A stretch of DNA of 64,000 bases from Membranipora membranacea (taxonomy: Eukaryota > Bryozoa > Gymnolaemata > Cheilostomatida > Membraniporidae). Position 1 is the stretch's first letter. Every line of letters starts with the position of its first letter. This document shows, one piece after another, positions 45,701 to 56,864 of this stretch. Position numbers and translations under genes: made by a program. The notes under the pieces were generated by a model that did no database searches, was not told the origin of the DNA, and saw only the letters and a list, made by a program, of their open reading frames with translations. The stretch is taken from contig OU612075.1 in assembly GCA_914767715.1 (NCBI GenBank), positions 1,550,001 through 1,614,000 of the forward strand, written 5' to 3'.

Positions 45701-48700
45701 AAAACTGAGCAAGCCTGTATGAGGCAGGCCAAGAGTTGAAGGTAAATTTGGTATACATTAAGAGTGTAGGAAATAAATATATTTTGAGCTGCTTTCAACT
45801 TAGCTTACGCCAGCCATCATAGTACCTGAAAAGTAGGCGATCTAGCAATATTCAGCTTTAGTGCCCTTTGGACAACGACAGAATTTCCTGCTGCTGATGC
45901 ATACTTTTTAGTGTACAGGTCAGAAAAACGGCCAGTAAACCTGCAGAGAATATCAATAATCCAACAATTACAGTTTGCCTGTAATAGCCGATGCCCTCGC
46001 TCAATGTTTCTGACTAATTTAACACCATCTAATTCAATAATTACTGCAGCGTATTACATAAAGCCTACACAATACTAACCACAATCTTACCCATTACAAA
46101 TTACATATCCCCCACAACATGCAAAAGCCGACATATTCATCGCTGGCCTCCGTAGCAGTAGTAAGTTAGCGTTGGTATAGTATAGCTATAGCATAGCTTG
46201 GTATAGTATAGCTATAGCATAGCTTGGTATAGTATAGCTATAGTATAGCTTGGTATAGAATAGCTTGGTATAGTATAGCTATAGCATAGCTTGGTATAGT
46301 ATAGCTATAGTATAGCTTGGTATAGTATAGCTTGGTATAGTATAGCTTGGTATAGTATAGCTATAGCATAGCTTGGTATAGTATAGCTATAGCATAGCCT
46401 GGTATAGTCTAGCTATAGCATAGCTTGGTATAGTATAGCTATAGCATAGCTTGGTATAGCAGTAGTAAGTTAGCTTAGCAGCTTGCATTGGCTGAATTGT
46501 GATAGCTTGGTAATAGGCCAAATGATAATCAAAGGAATCTAAACAAAAGACACAAAGGCGGTTCAGAGTGTTTTTGTCAATCAATATTAATACCTTACAG
46601 CTTGGTGTTGAGCGACAGGGCACTGGTCTTGCTATAGCATGCTTTACAACAGATTGAAATTCAGTTAGACACTGCTGTAATACCAACACACTGCTAATAG
46701 ACAGTGTAAAAATGGACGACGACTTGACCGGGAATACAGTGACCTTTTTGAGGGTAGGTGGGCTAAATATCTAGGGAACATCGCCATGAGCCTAGTTGGC
46801 TTGTTGTGTGACCACAACACCTTGTATGACCCTGATAAAATCTCCTCACAATTCTTTTGTAAAGGAAATCCATTAAATAGATGCTATACAACTTAGCACA
46901 AATGTATATAAGCAGAGACTAGAGCTGCTGGAGTTGAATTAAAGCCGAAAGTCATCGTGTCTAATTAGTTATCACCCCATCAAATCTTACTTTGCAAAGT
47001 TTTTTTATTGGTTTTCAATTTTTTGAAGTTGCTCATGTTTCAGAAGTCAAACTGGCGAAATTTGAACTGCAGATAAAAAAAGCAATGTTGATGATGCTTG
47101 ATTCCGTTTTTGCTTTTGAATCATTTTTGCTCTCGAATGCTAACCAGCTACCTTTTCAGGTAATATGATGTAACATTGACAGAAATTGATACATTTTCAA
47201 AATGGTAAAAATTACAACACATAATGTCCACAGAGCATCTAGTGTTATGCTACACAGTGGGTCATCTGATTTTTTGGTTAGTGACCAAGTTTTGCAATGT
47301 CATTGTCAGTGCTCAGTATTCATCGTTCTGAGAGTAATATTGTTATTTGCAGATGCAGGGAGAAGAAAAGGTCAAGGGTTCACCACCAAGTCACAGTGAA
47401 TATCTAGGCTCGGTGTCAAGTGTTTTTGTTTGAAATTCCATGACACTAATTCTAGCATAGGATGGCACTTGAGCTGAAAGCAGTTAGGCCAACTATTTCC
47501 CACAAAAGTAACATTTATAAGAGATAGAGGTGCTACAAATTATTTCATCTTTTGTCAGGACAGAGTTTCCTTCGAGGTGGATGGAGAGGTCGTCTGAGAC
47601 AGTTTTTATATAGACAAAGAGCTAGGGTGATAAGCATGTGGTCTGTGGGACCAAGGAGTCCTTGGAGGAATGTTGTGAATGTATGGAGGGAAGAAGAGAT
47701 TGCCAGCTATAGAGTAAGAGCCTAGTTCAATCATCCTGATAGAGATGGTGAACACTTGGAAAATTGAGTAACCAAAATGAAGTGAAATTGAAGGCGAGTT
47801 TGAGATTTTGTGCCTCTCCCCATATATAAAGTAAAGAGCCGCGAGATCGCCATTAGCCATCAGGAACACCCAGACCAGATGGGGGATGAGTACGAAAGGC
47901 CTTATCCATCATGAAGAAAATAAAGAGTTAGTTCGAGCGGATTTCCAGATGATGAGGTCGGTCAGCAGGGCCGTAGTTTAGAAAAATGGTAGGGGAGACA
48001 AACGTCCGAAGTATCATCAGTAGGGGTGCTGTAAGTTCCTCTCCAAGCAATTTATGGCATACGAATAACAAACGGAAATCCCAGAGGGGCTGATTCTGAT
48101 ATGGTTTTCTCAATTATAGTGTTTTTAGGCCACTGAATTTAGCTTTCTAGGGAAGGCAGGAAGGCACTACGGGCCTGCTCAGTGATGTTAATACTCACGG
48201 CAGCAGAAGAAGTGCTGTCTCTCTGTCTCTTATTTGATTTCTTTGCTTTGTTTTGCTGCACTTTCTCAAAGTAGCGTTTGGTTTCCTCTGAGCTGAGTTG
48301 ATAGAGCGCGGCCGTGGTCTCCCTGTCACTAATCTTCATATCTTTATCTCTGTTCTTGTAGCGATCTACAGGCAGGAATACAACAAGAGTCAGAATTAGG
48401 AAGATTCTAATATAATATCCATTATCAGAAACAAGATACATTCAGACTCGGTTATCAGCTGTGTAGGATCGGTGCTTTTCGTTACATAGATTGGTGAATA
48501 TTTGCAGCTACACCATGTAGATTAACCTCCATTACCAGTGTCAGTAAAACCTTGTCTTCCTCAAAAAGATAACATATGTGCTGTAGGCCTATTGAGGAAA
48601 TACCGAACATATAACAAGATAAGTCACAAACAAACTAAGATTAGCAGAGCTCACAGCTAACAAGCTGCCAGATTGTGATCTTTGAGCAAAGCCTGGAAAC

Positions 48701-49439
48701 CTGAAACAAACTCTGGGACAACCCAAAGACAATCCAAGATCACAGGCTTTATCCAAAAGTAAATAACATCAGCTACCTGGATCTTAAAGAAAAGTCTGAC
48801 TATTTACCAGTTGTAAGAAAAAATAGCCAAGTACTAAGTTAACACTGCCACTCCTTCAGCATATGCAAATGTTGAAGGTTGTGGGTTCGGATCCCACTAC
48901 TGTCCACTGACTAGTGGGACTTGTTGGGTGTGCTCGATCTGCCTACACCTGAGAGCAAATGGCACAGACATTGCGGCCTAGCCCCTAAGGCACCCACTAC
49001 CTCGCCGCCCATTCTTCGGAATACTGTGGCGAGTGACTACACCTTTCAATTTTAACCAATTTTTTTTACTCAACTTACCATAAGTCTAAGTCTTCATTGC
49101 GGTGAGGGTTACCCCTCTAGAGTACAGATACAGGGACCCATGGTACTCAAGCCGCACCCTTTACCCTTGCCCCGTCGGAATTCCGGCTACTCTTATTATC
49201 GAAGAGGCAGAGGGCAATATTTTTACTGCATGTGGGGTGTGCAAACACACAGTGGACCTCCGATATTTTTAGTCCCGTTCCGGAAGGACCTGGCAAGCAT
49301 GAATGGCGCGCCAGTACCAAATCAGAAACTTACCATATCGGCGCTTTAGTTTCTGCATTTCCATAGTCTCTCGTTTCTTCACACCATTCTGTGGATGATC
49401 GTGGTGTATTATAGCAGGTGGCTGCTGATAGTCAGCCAT
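27761..49439 (-). CDS. MAML: Mastermind-like transcriptional coactivator (Notch pathway)
   Basis: Thirteen exons: 49439-49334 (coding part), 48365-48199, 41290-41215, 40601-40548, 37729-37560, 37143-36982, 36413-36204, 34324-34219, 31998-31850, 31029-30831, 29540-29316, 28897-28640 and 28233-27761. All junctions keep phase and give 784 residues. Mastermind binds the Notch intracellular domain/CSL complex and recruits p300. Four landmarks fit, in order. First, a basic helix from about residue 20 to 85 (QKLKRRYDRYKNRD ... QNKAKKSNKR) has the span of the MAML RLRRRIELCRR...KAKRAGK helix. Second, KRKLST...KQHN follows. Third, ELFDFDFPDTMSPKNLKEIM at 144-163 resembles LFPDLNLNLSEQEWKEL of MAML1. 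Fourth, a long Gln/Pro/His-rich tail ends in an acidic hydrophobic motif (EDLIDLEMIL), like the SDLDDLL end of MAML1. IKHE near 285 fits a SUMO site. The start ATG has a good context (AACATGG); the exon extends upstream to 49466 in frame, so further N-terminal exons are possible. Confidence 0.72.
28234..30830 (-). other. MAML introns 10-12
   Basis: Apart from exons at 28640-28897 and 29316-29540 I see AT-rich intron sequence with a poly-C run near 30186. The open frame at 29607-29921 (plus strand) has no recognised motif. Confidence 0.4.
31140..31290 (-). repeat. Degenerate tandem repeat of about 15 bp in MAML intron 9
   Basis: Imperfect units of GTTGGA(A)C(A)TTGT-type sequence recur about ten times. 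They generate a spurious open frame on the minus strand (MFRQCSNKGPTMFKQ...). Confidence 0.7.
32441..32680 (-). mobile_element. MITE of the CAGGGCCGTAGT family, copy A
   Basis: Ends CAGGCCCGTAGTTC...ACTACGGCCCTG, with a perfect 5-bp target duplication CCCAA on both sides (32436-32440 and 32681-32685). The interior shares AGGCAGAGAGGCACTGCCTCC and AATCAGCCCCTCTGGGA (inverted) with copies B-D. It lies in MAML intron 8 (34218-31999). Confidence 0.88.
32686..34218. other. MAML intron, upstream half
   Basis: Intron sequence between copy A of the MITE and the exon at 34219-34324. No coding exon or repeat is supported. Confidence 0.4.
34850..35000. repeat. TA/TATG-rich simple sequence
   Basis: Runs of TATATA and TATGTGTATATG-type sequence within the MAML intron between 34325 and 36203. 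Confidence 0.7.
35540..36188. repeat. Degenerate (TAAGTC)n array interrupted by a MITE
   Basis: Two blocks, about 35540-35590 and 35988-36188, consist of variants of the hexamer TAAGTC (with TTAGTC and TAACTC). The block between them is a separate inverted-repeat element. The array runs to within about 16 bases of the exon at 36204. It produces a spurious LSLSLSPSLS-type open frame. Confidence 0.88.
35591..35987. mobile_element. MITE inserted in the hexamer array
   Basis: A 397-bp element with inverted ends TAATGGCTGGTGCACATTGT... and ...ACAATGTGAACCAGCCATTA. The interior is rich in short TCTGGGA/TCCCAGA subrepeats in both directions, so much of it can fold. It splits the TAAGTC array, so it is younger than the array. 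No ORF. The target duplication is unclear because the ends and the target are both T/A-rich. Confidence 0.85.
37440..37530. repeat. Foldback hairpin, 29-bp arms
   Basis: TCCAATTGCCTGCATTCCAG... at 37441-37469 pairs with 37502-37530, with a loop of about 32 bases. It lies 30 bases downstream of MAML exon 5 in intron 5. Confidence 0.9.
38154..38408 (+). mobile_element. MITE of the CAGGGCCGTAGT family, copy B
   Basis: Ends CAGGGCCGTAGTCTAG...ACTACTGGCCTG, with a perfect 5-bp duplication ATATA on both sides. The interior shares GAGCTGATTCTGAT and GTTTTTAGGCCACTGTAT with copy D. Confidence 0.88.
39011..39175. repeat. Foldback hairpin, about 75-bp arms
   Basis: The left half (ATAAGTGTGCCTGTGTACCA...) is matched by its inverse at the right end (...CACAGGCTCACTTAT), with a few mismatches and a short loop around 39090. 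It is a likely MITE of a single-copy type in this window. Confidence 0.85.
40125..40386 (+). mobile_element. MITE of the CAGGGCCGTAGT family, copy C
   Basis: Ends CAGGGCCGTAGTTTTG...ACTACGGGCCTG. The flanks are TAGCT and TAGCA, a 5-bp duplication with one mismatch. It is about 160 bases from MAML exon 4. Confidence 0.85.
46154..46475. repeat. 26-bp minisatellite with matching flanks
   Basis: About ten or more variants of GGTATAGTATAGCTATAGCATAGCTT run from 46171 to 46460. The array is bracketed by direct copies of GCAGTAGTAAGTTAGC at 46154 and 46459. Confidence 0.93.
47966..48177 (+). mobile_element. MITE of the CAGGGCCGTAGT family, copy D
   Basis: Ends CAGGGCCGTAGTTTAG...ACTACGGGCCTG, with flanks GTCAG and CTCAG (4 of 5 match). 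It ends about 20 bases from the splice donor of MAML exon 2 (48199), so it sits in the first bases of the intron. Confidence 0.86.
48840..49040 (+). repeat. Possible tRNA-derived SINE
   Basis: It contains GTGGGTTCGGATCCCACT, a B-box/T-arm-like hairpin, followed by a non-tRNA body. The A-box half is not clear. It lies in MAML intron 1. Confidence 0.4.
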
Positions 49440-49466
49440 GTTCTCAAGTAAAGTCATCAATGCGGT

Positions 49467-52400
49467 CTGTAATGAATACAAAAACAATACAAATACAACG
49501 CAAATACATTCAATACAAATACACACATTGATAATACATCTTTCAATCCAAATGTATTCGAACAGTGTGAAGAAGATTCAGATATGTTTTGATAGATCCG
49601 TTGGTTCGAGTCCTGGCCCTTCTGAAAGCACATGTTGGAGATCCTGCAGCCCCGACGTACTGGTATGGTGTACCACAGTGGTCAGCTACCACAATTTCTC
49701 AGTCCTACACAGACACAAACTCTTGTGTTTTTATTATCCAAAATGGCCACAGAAAATAGGCCCCAATTTGTAGAATCGAAAAAACCAGGTTGGTGGATAC
49801 CATGAGAGGATTGATTAACTCCAAGACTATTGAAATGTCCCAAATTTTCAACCTCAGATCGAAACATCAACAACTCTCAGCCAAAAGATCTGACATTGAA
49901 CAAACTCTGTACATGGCGACCACCATGAGAAGTCTAAAAAACTGCCGCATGAATCGCTGTCTTTAAATGAGCACAACTCTTTTCCAACTTCGATATACTG
50001 ATTATAGTCCTGCAAATGTATTGACTGCACGCGGCATAATTGAAATTGCACCACTAAGAAGACGTGGGTGCTTACATAGAGGCTGCAATTTAGGTCTCGG
50101 AGTTGACCTAACAGATTGGACCTTAATATGCTAGTCGCAGCATCGCTTTGAAAAATCAACTTTCATAATGACAACTCTTGACTTTGCTACACGCGTCTTC
50201 TCAGCAAACGTGGGCTCCTGGGACTAATGAACTCTACAAAGTCATCATTGGGAATTGACGGCGTTCTCACTAGACGCGGACAGGTTGGTTAGCTAGTCTA
50301 CTTAGGCAAAAGAGAGAGCCTCAAGTCGACAAACTTATGGAGGTCATGACAGCAATGATACAAAACTTTGATAGTAACAACTCACTTCTGAATGTTCACA
50401 CTGTCTACCATCTGTAGGAACTCCTTCGACCATAGCCTACTACTCCTACAAACTATAGTCGCCAGTTATCCCTTCGCTTCAGTATAAGAAATCCAAATAC
50501 GATATCAGCTCATACCCACAAGCTAAAAACAATTCAATATCCTTTTATCCAGGTATTCTTGTCAGTCAGTCAGTTCCTAATGTCTTTTACTGGAGTGACA
50601 ATTTTCAGCTGATGACGGTCGAGTTGTTTCAGCAGGCTACTGTTGATCGCGGCTGTATACCGTATGCTGAAGTGCGGCTTGTGTTTACATGAGCGAAATC
50701 ATAACAACTACATAGATTGACAAGGCAAGGTGATACACTAATAATATGAAGGCTTATAATGAACATCCCTAGTATTACACGTGCTTAGGCCCTCTCTAAA
50801 CACTGAAATCTCTCAGTCGGAACCAAGTAGGCGTGTATTCACGCACAAATTATAGCCTAGATTCCAATACAATGTTAGATTATCACACATATGATATACA
50901 GTAACTATTATTGATCCTTTGTGTTTATTTGGGCTTACTATATTATCCATAGGCTAATGTGATATGAGCCTATAAGATTTCAGTTCGCCTCGTAAGTGAT
51001 TTTGGCCAGTCTGACTCACTGATGAATTGACTCATATTATGTGCATAATACGGAGTGATAAAAATGAAAAACAAATCACTCACATACCCGGTTGTCTTCA
51101 TTCATCACAATCGTCAGCCCACTGATTTCTTAACCATGCGTAATAACAAGTTTGTGTTAAGCTAAGAATGCACAGGAATGCAAAAATTTTCTCCATTCTA
51201 ATTATTGTTATAAACAGAAGTCCGGCTGGGGATGTCAATAAAGGTGGCTTTGAAGTGAGACAAGCCACCAGACTTTTATAGGATTTGCCAAAAATGCACG
51301 CGCAGAGCTTTCAATGTTCAAAAGTAAATCCTCTCATCCAAAGAGCAAGACTGCACCTGAAATCAAGACTAGGAAAAACAAAACATCGCTCTGTTTGTGA
51401 CAATTTTGATCCATTGGTCCAAGTTTTTCAGACTTGATATTGTACTTGTCCACTATCGTGGGGGGAACGCTGATCAAAATTACGGACTGTCCATGCACCT
51501 GGCGCATTAATAAATCGATCAGAAATACACCTATCGCCACAGAGGAGGGCCATAAACACATCCTATGGTATCAAAAGAAACTGGGACTGACCATATATAT
51601 GAAAATATAGGAATCTTTAATATCACCATCTGCCCCGGAGGAGGACAAGTTAGCAGTTTTACACTTGCTTGAAAAAGCTCTCTTCTCTCTATACAGACTC
51701 CTGGCTCAGCTAGCCAAAATTTAGTGCTAGCCGACAATCAAAACAAGCTAAACTAAACTCTAAATCTAGGGATTATCCAGTAAAGCGCAGTATGGAAAGA
51801 GTTCTTACTGAAAGGACAATATGAGAGAAGCTGTCGAGGGAAGTAGGAATTCAACTTTCGCTGAGAGGCAATAAATTTAACAAGAGTTAGAAAAATCATG
51901 AATAGCGTATTTGTTATCCCTAAAATTTGATTCAGTGAGTATGATGACTTGGACTCAAGTCTGATGCATAGGCTCTATCTACCACCAGTGCAAATTCAAT
52001 TTCACTTGGACAGCATAACAGTATAATATAAGTCCATGTAACTGATCCATTGCTGGTGGATATCTATCAGCCAGCCAGCCAGCAATCTAGCACACTAGTA
52101 GCCCATTAATCATGTAAAATCTGGTGAAATTGTGAGACAAAAGTTTAAACACTGTGTGACAATACAACTGAACACAATAATGACTATAGGGATTAGTACT
52201 TAATCCATAGTGGAATGCCAAAATGTATTCAACGCTTGGTTGAGTGAAGCCTAATTGTCAAAGCCAATATCAAACACTGCCTGAGGGGAGGAAAGTCTGC
52301 CAACCATTGTGTGAAAAGAACAACCACAAAACCTTGTTTCTCCTAAAGCAGCACTGGGTCAGAACAGTATCAAAAAACCTTTGACAGTATTGAGTATAAT

Positions 52401-54335
52401 ATGGTGAGGTGACACTGACTCTCTTTGTAAAATATATGGATAACGTGGATAACTCCTATTACTGACTCAAGGAACTCAAAACTGAAAAAACATTTTCATG
52501 AATAATCGAGTGGTTAGTGAATGCTAGAGAATAATGCATGATTAAATGGCTCGTATCAGAAGTTACTCAGTCAGCAAAATCTTGAATACATCTCACGACA
52601 TGAATAATCCGAGAAGATAACTCCTGATCTAATCTGTTGGGCCTAAAATCCGGTCGAACCAGCTGATCATAGAGGTTGAGATCTAGACTTACACCAACCC
52701 TGATGTCAAGCAGATACCGAGAAAAACAGTTAGAACCCATCAATGAATGTTGCGACTATTGATGGCATCCGAATTACCACATATATACAATAACGAATGT
52801 GAAACAAGTTTGCTTCCATTTAAAAAGCTTCACTCACTTCTTAATAGACAGCAAAATTATTAAAACCCCGCCTTACTGATGCCAGTATCACTAGAAAATA
52901 ATTTAAATCAATCTTCCGTTGCCTCGTCAAAAATATCCATGACACATGCACATATATTATATCGGAAAAGTGAACTTTTTACATGATAGGACCTACTGAA
53001 TGTGATTATATACATACCTCAGAACTAAACTTTAGTCTGTATGGCTGTAGTGTAGAAGGTAGACTAAGATGATTCTCAGGAATCAGGTTCAGGATACATG
53101 GAGCTCATCTTACAGTCCTAAAATAGGAAGATAAAAAGACAGAATCAATATTTTACTGCGCAATACAATATGAAGTATGCCGGCAGATATGCTGAATTCA
53201 AAAGAACTAAGAATATGGAAGGGGTGTAGACTGCCAAAAATACCTCACTTGGATCGAAAAAGTTGTCAGAGGTACTGTTCCCGTATCGTTCAGTGATCAA
53301 TGGTATTAAGTGAAAGGAATCAGGATTACTCTTTCTCCAAGGATCCTGAGCTTTTAGTCTATAGGGCCAAAATTCATATTGGCCCACCAGGAGTCAGCAT
53401 GGCCTCTTGCCTGTTACACCGTTTGGTTGGATCTTAGGAAAGTGCATATATGGTCAGTACATAGGATTGGTGACCATATGTGCGGGATAGCTGGAGTTCT
53501 ACACTAGCAAAATTCACAGCCTTTTGGAAAGTAATAAGCACGCCCAGTTAGGCCTAATTATACTATATTGGAAAAATACAAAGCTGTCTCAAATCACACA
53601 ATAATCTGCTGGCAATATGCATGAGGCATGCGGCAGCATAGAATGTGCTGTATGTCCAGGTAAATCATAATGACATAATGGTATATGTGATAAGGCGGTC
53701 TTGGTGACTAGGAGGTCTATGTGGAGGAAGATTATTATTATGAATATGAGAACTGAGTCAGACTTGCAATGTAACAAGCAGGCCATGGATGGGCCTACTA
53801 CTAGTACTACTATGTAAGAATGCAAAGCAAACTCAAAACATGCACCCTATCTATGCAGAAGGGACTACTATGCTATGTCAAAGTAATTGAATTCTGAGTG
53901 AGACCAACAAACAACAACATTGTCTGGACCAGGGAGCGATTGTTAACTAGCCAAGACACACACAGTTGACAGTGGACACTGAAAATCTGCTGATTGGGGG
54001 AGAAAGGGGGAATGAATTATTTCTTTCTCTTATAAGCCCACCCTCTTGTCCCTAGTGGCCCATACATACATATATATACAACATAGCTATCAATATCACA
54101 GCAAGGGGGTCAGAGACTACTAATAATGTGGAGATAGATAGATAGATAAGATAGGCAATGAAAACTAGGAAAAAGGTAGATTAGATGAGATAAGCTTTTA
54201 CTTTTTCTGTGTGATCAAGATAATCATCAATGATTGTTGTGGTTACTCTACTCAGCAGCAGTCTACTCTACTGCTGTAAGTAAGTAACTTCCTTTGGTCA
54301 CACAACAAACAACCAAGCTAAAGCCCAAAAGAATA
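49467..54335. other. Region upstream of the Mastermind-like gene, no gene recognised
   Basis: About 4.9 kb of AT-rich sequence. Noncoding or N-terminal exons of the MAML gene may lie here, since its exon has an acceptor (ATTACAG) at its upstream edge. I could not identify them. There are TATATA and GATA runs (54131-54160) but no protein motif in any frame. Confidence 0.4.
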
Positions 54336-54591
54336 AGCAAAGGAGAAATTGCAGCTGGAACAGCTAGATATTCGGCGGAAGAACTCCAGGGTTAAGCTTC
54401 TACATAAGGTACTGTCAAGAGAGGAGGCCCACCCTGCACTCTGCACATCCTACGATGAAATAATGAATCAGCCCCATACTACAGTCTCGACAAGATCACA
54501 AACACGGAACGAGCCACGCTCTATCGCTGCCACAGGAAACTGTTTTCATAACAGTTTTCTGCCCCGGACAATACGGGATATGAAAATCTAA
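54336..54591 (+). mobile_element. Non-LTR retrotransposon fragment (C-terminal end)
   Basis: The open frame reads QLEQLDIRRKNSRVKLLHKV and ends NSFLPRTIRDMKI before a stop. The R-R-x5-R-x-x-L-x-K start and the NSF-x-P-R-T-I-x-D-W/M end are the hallmark of the C-terminus of many LINE reverse transcriptase ORFs. The usual W-N is changed to M-K. 5' truncated and inactive. Confidence 0.75.
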
Positions 54592-56864
54592 GGACAATCA
54601 GAGGACAATACTACTGATGCCCTACTGGATGGGTACATGTACCCACTCTGAACCCAAATGCCCTACCCATGGGATGGTATTCTGGAACAATGTCCAAACC
54701 TTATGTATTTATGTCCAAAAACTGAGGCACGCCCCTTACGCCCCCCTAGACGGTCTAGCGTGATGTCGTCTTTGATGTAAGTGTAAGTTGATGTAAGTAA
54801 TAACAAACAAGTTACAAAATGAATGACATGAAATGAATAAATCACTTGAGGCATTAGTATACCAATACTTACAGAGAATTGGTTTGGTTCACAGCAGTGG
54901 GTGGCTAAAGATATTCATGTATCCATTCAGCATTTCATCAGTCTCCAAGTCTGCTCTCGCAGCAGGGCAGGTTGGCAGTGTCTCTTGACAGCCTTCTAGG
55001 ACGCTTTTTGGTAAACCTCTCTTGTAATTTGGTAGAAAATGGCTTTGTTTGAAAATAGCCTCAGTTTACAGCGGTTATTGGCTAAGCACCCCGTAATTCA
55101 TAAGCAGTTTCAAGATTTTATGCTTCAATTTGGAGTTGTCTTATGAAAAGAACTGAGAGGATAAATCCAATTATTTTCAAAGGTCCTGGGAATTGATCTG
55201 AATATTTCACCAGGGAGGATGGAAGATATCGCACCCTCCCTGATTTCACCAAATTTCCACAACAAATCCTTCAGTAGGCCTTTTAGGCTATTGCCTAATT
55301 CAAATCTGCTCAAAATAAACATAGGCTGCATCGAGTAACATAATGAAAAGTTATGTCAAATTTGGTTATTCCTATAAGCATCTCCTCCATGGCAGCTTTG
55401 GTATTAGGTACAAATCAGTATATGCTACACATAGACTGTATCTCAATAAAATAATGAAAGACACATGTCGTTACCAAAACTTCCTATCCATATACCATGC
55501 CTTAGTTGGTTTCACCAAACGTCAACCGTAGCTTTTGTTAACTCCGAATAAAATGTAAGAAATTGCCTAACAATTCGGCGATTTCAGCACAATATACTAT
55601 GTTATAAATTGCTGATTTTGCGTCTATTATAACATGTTAACCACATAGGAATAGCTATACTATTGTGTGTAAAGAAAAATAACAATAATTTACAAAATAC
55701 TGGATTTCTCTGGAATTTCTGAATGAGATAGACGCAATATGAGATTAGAGAAAACATATTCATTAAATTTGTGTCTGACTCAGGAAGGAGGTGTTATATT
55801 TTTTGTAAATTAGTGATGGTTATGGGTTATCTTATTATGGTAATTTTGGGTGTATGTATATGGTGTATTAAAATTTTAAAATGTGAAGGTAGACATTTAA
55901 AAATATCTGGAGAAGGAAATAATTTGCAATGGTATAAGGTTACACCTTGTTGGCTGCATATCCAAAAGTAATATGTTAAAAAGCTCGTATGACACTTTCA
56001 AAAGTGAAACAGCAATGATAGATATTCAAATTACTTTCTAAGTGTTAATATTCATAGCAATCAAGTAAATTTCCTTTTCTATATAAATCATCTAAATCAT
56101 ACTACAAACTCATATAAAATTGTTTAATGTGATGATACTTAAACTTGTATGACATCCACTAGACACTGTGGGAGTAGCTTTGGTAATGTGAATCAAGTGA
56201 AACATATAGTGAAGTCAGCTGAGCAAGCTGAGTAAGAAGGCAGTCAGTCAGTTTGGCTCAGTGGTAAGCGTGACTGCCACTTGACCAGCCAGTTGTGGCT
56301 TTGATTTCTTCCCTCTCTACGACTTTGACCAATCACATAGTCCCTTCGGATCAGGGCTCAAAATAATAGTGGTCTTCTGTTTGTATAACAGCAGCGGGCA
56401 CGGATGTCAAAGAACCCTCCTGTATGGTACTCAATGCATGCGGACGCTTTCACCAGCTCCCGCCTTGTAATGATATGCTTTACACTGGGTTACGGCTGTA
56501 TATCATCTCTATTATATATTATATAAGCTGAGCCTATTAGTGATGTCCAACAGGTGTAGATTAAGCAGATTAAACAAGTGTACTTGGTATGATCCAGTTT
56601 ATGCATATAATAATCCTATAGGTCCTGAAGCGGCGCTCTGATACCCGACTCTTGCGATATCCCTCTGCCATCACAAAGAGAACAAACTTGTTCTAGTCCT
56701 GAATTGAGTCATCGGGTCAGCAATAGCTTGGCTACCATGAAGATAGATGTCAGAATACGTGATGATTGAGGATTTCCTCATGATTGAGACGCTGCTAACT
56801 GTAGATTTTCTTTCAGAGTCCTGTTGATGATCGATTGAATGGTCGGTGTTGGTAGCTATATATG
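54592..56864. other. Intergenic stretch with scattered repeats
   Basis: No gene supported. Near 56240-56300 a GTTTGGCTCAGTGGTAAGC start resembles a tRNA A box, but the B box is degraded. Near 56590-56710 there is a diverged copy of the SDR-flank repeat (ACAAAGAGAACAAAC; compare 20740-20760). Confidence 0.4.

Larger units (their letters stand above)
41291..48198 (-). other. MAML intron 2
   Basis: A 6.9-kb intron. It holds MITE copy D, a 26-bp minisatellite, a 32-bp tandem duplication near 44617-44680 (GGTTAAAGGGAGTGGTTCTA twice) and a poly-C run near 42804. Two unexplained open stretches on the minus strand (44006-44194 and 45830-45943) are described under findings. Confidence 0.5.

Noticed and set aside
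46154-46475. CRISPR-like array
   Set aside because: Units are contiguous and variable with no unique spacers. It is a eukaryotic minisatellite.
48840-49040. Functional tRNA gene
   Set aside because: A B-box-like hairpin is present, but the acceptor and D arms are not. It is more likely a SINE.
49455-49457. Upstream in-frame ATG of the Mastermind-like gene
   Set aside because: Its context (TTGATGA) is weak, while the ATG at 49439 has a strong context. I cannot exclude an upstream coding exon.
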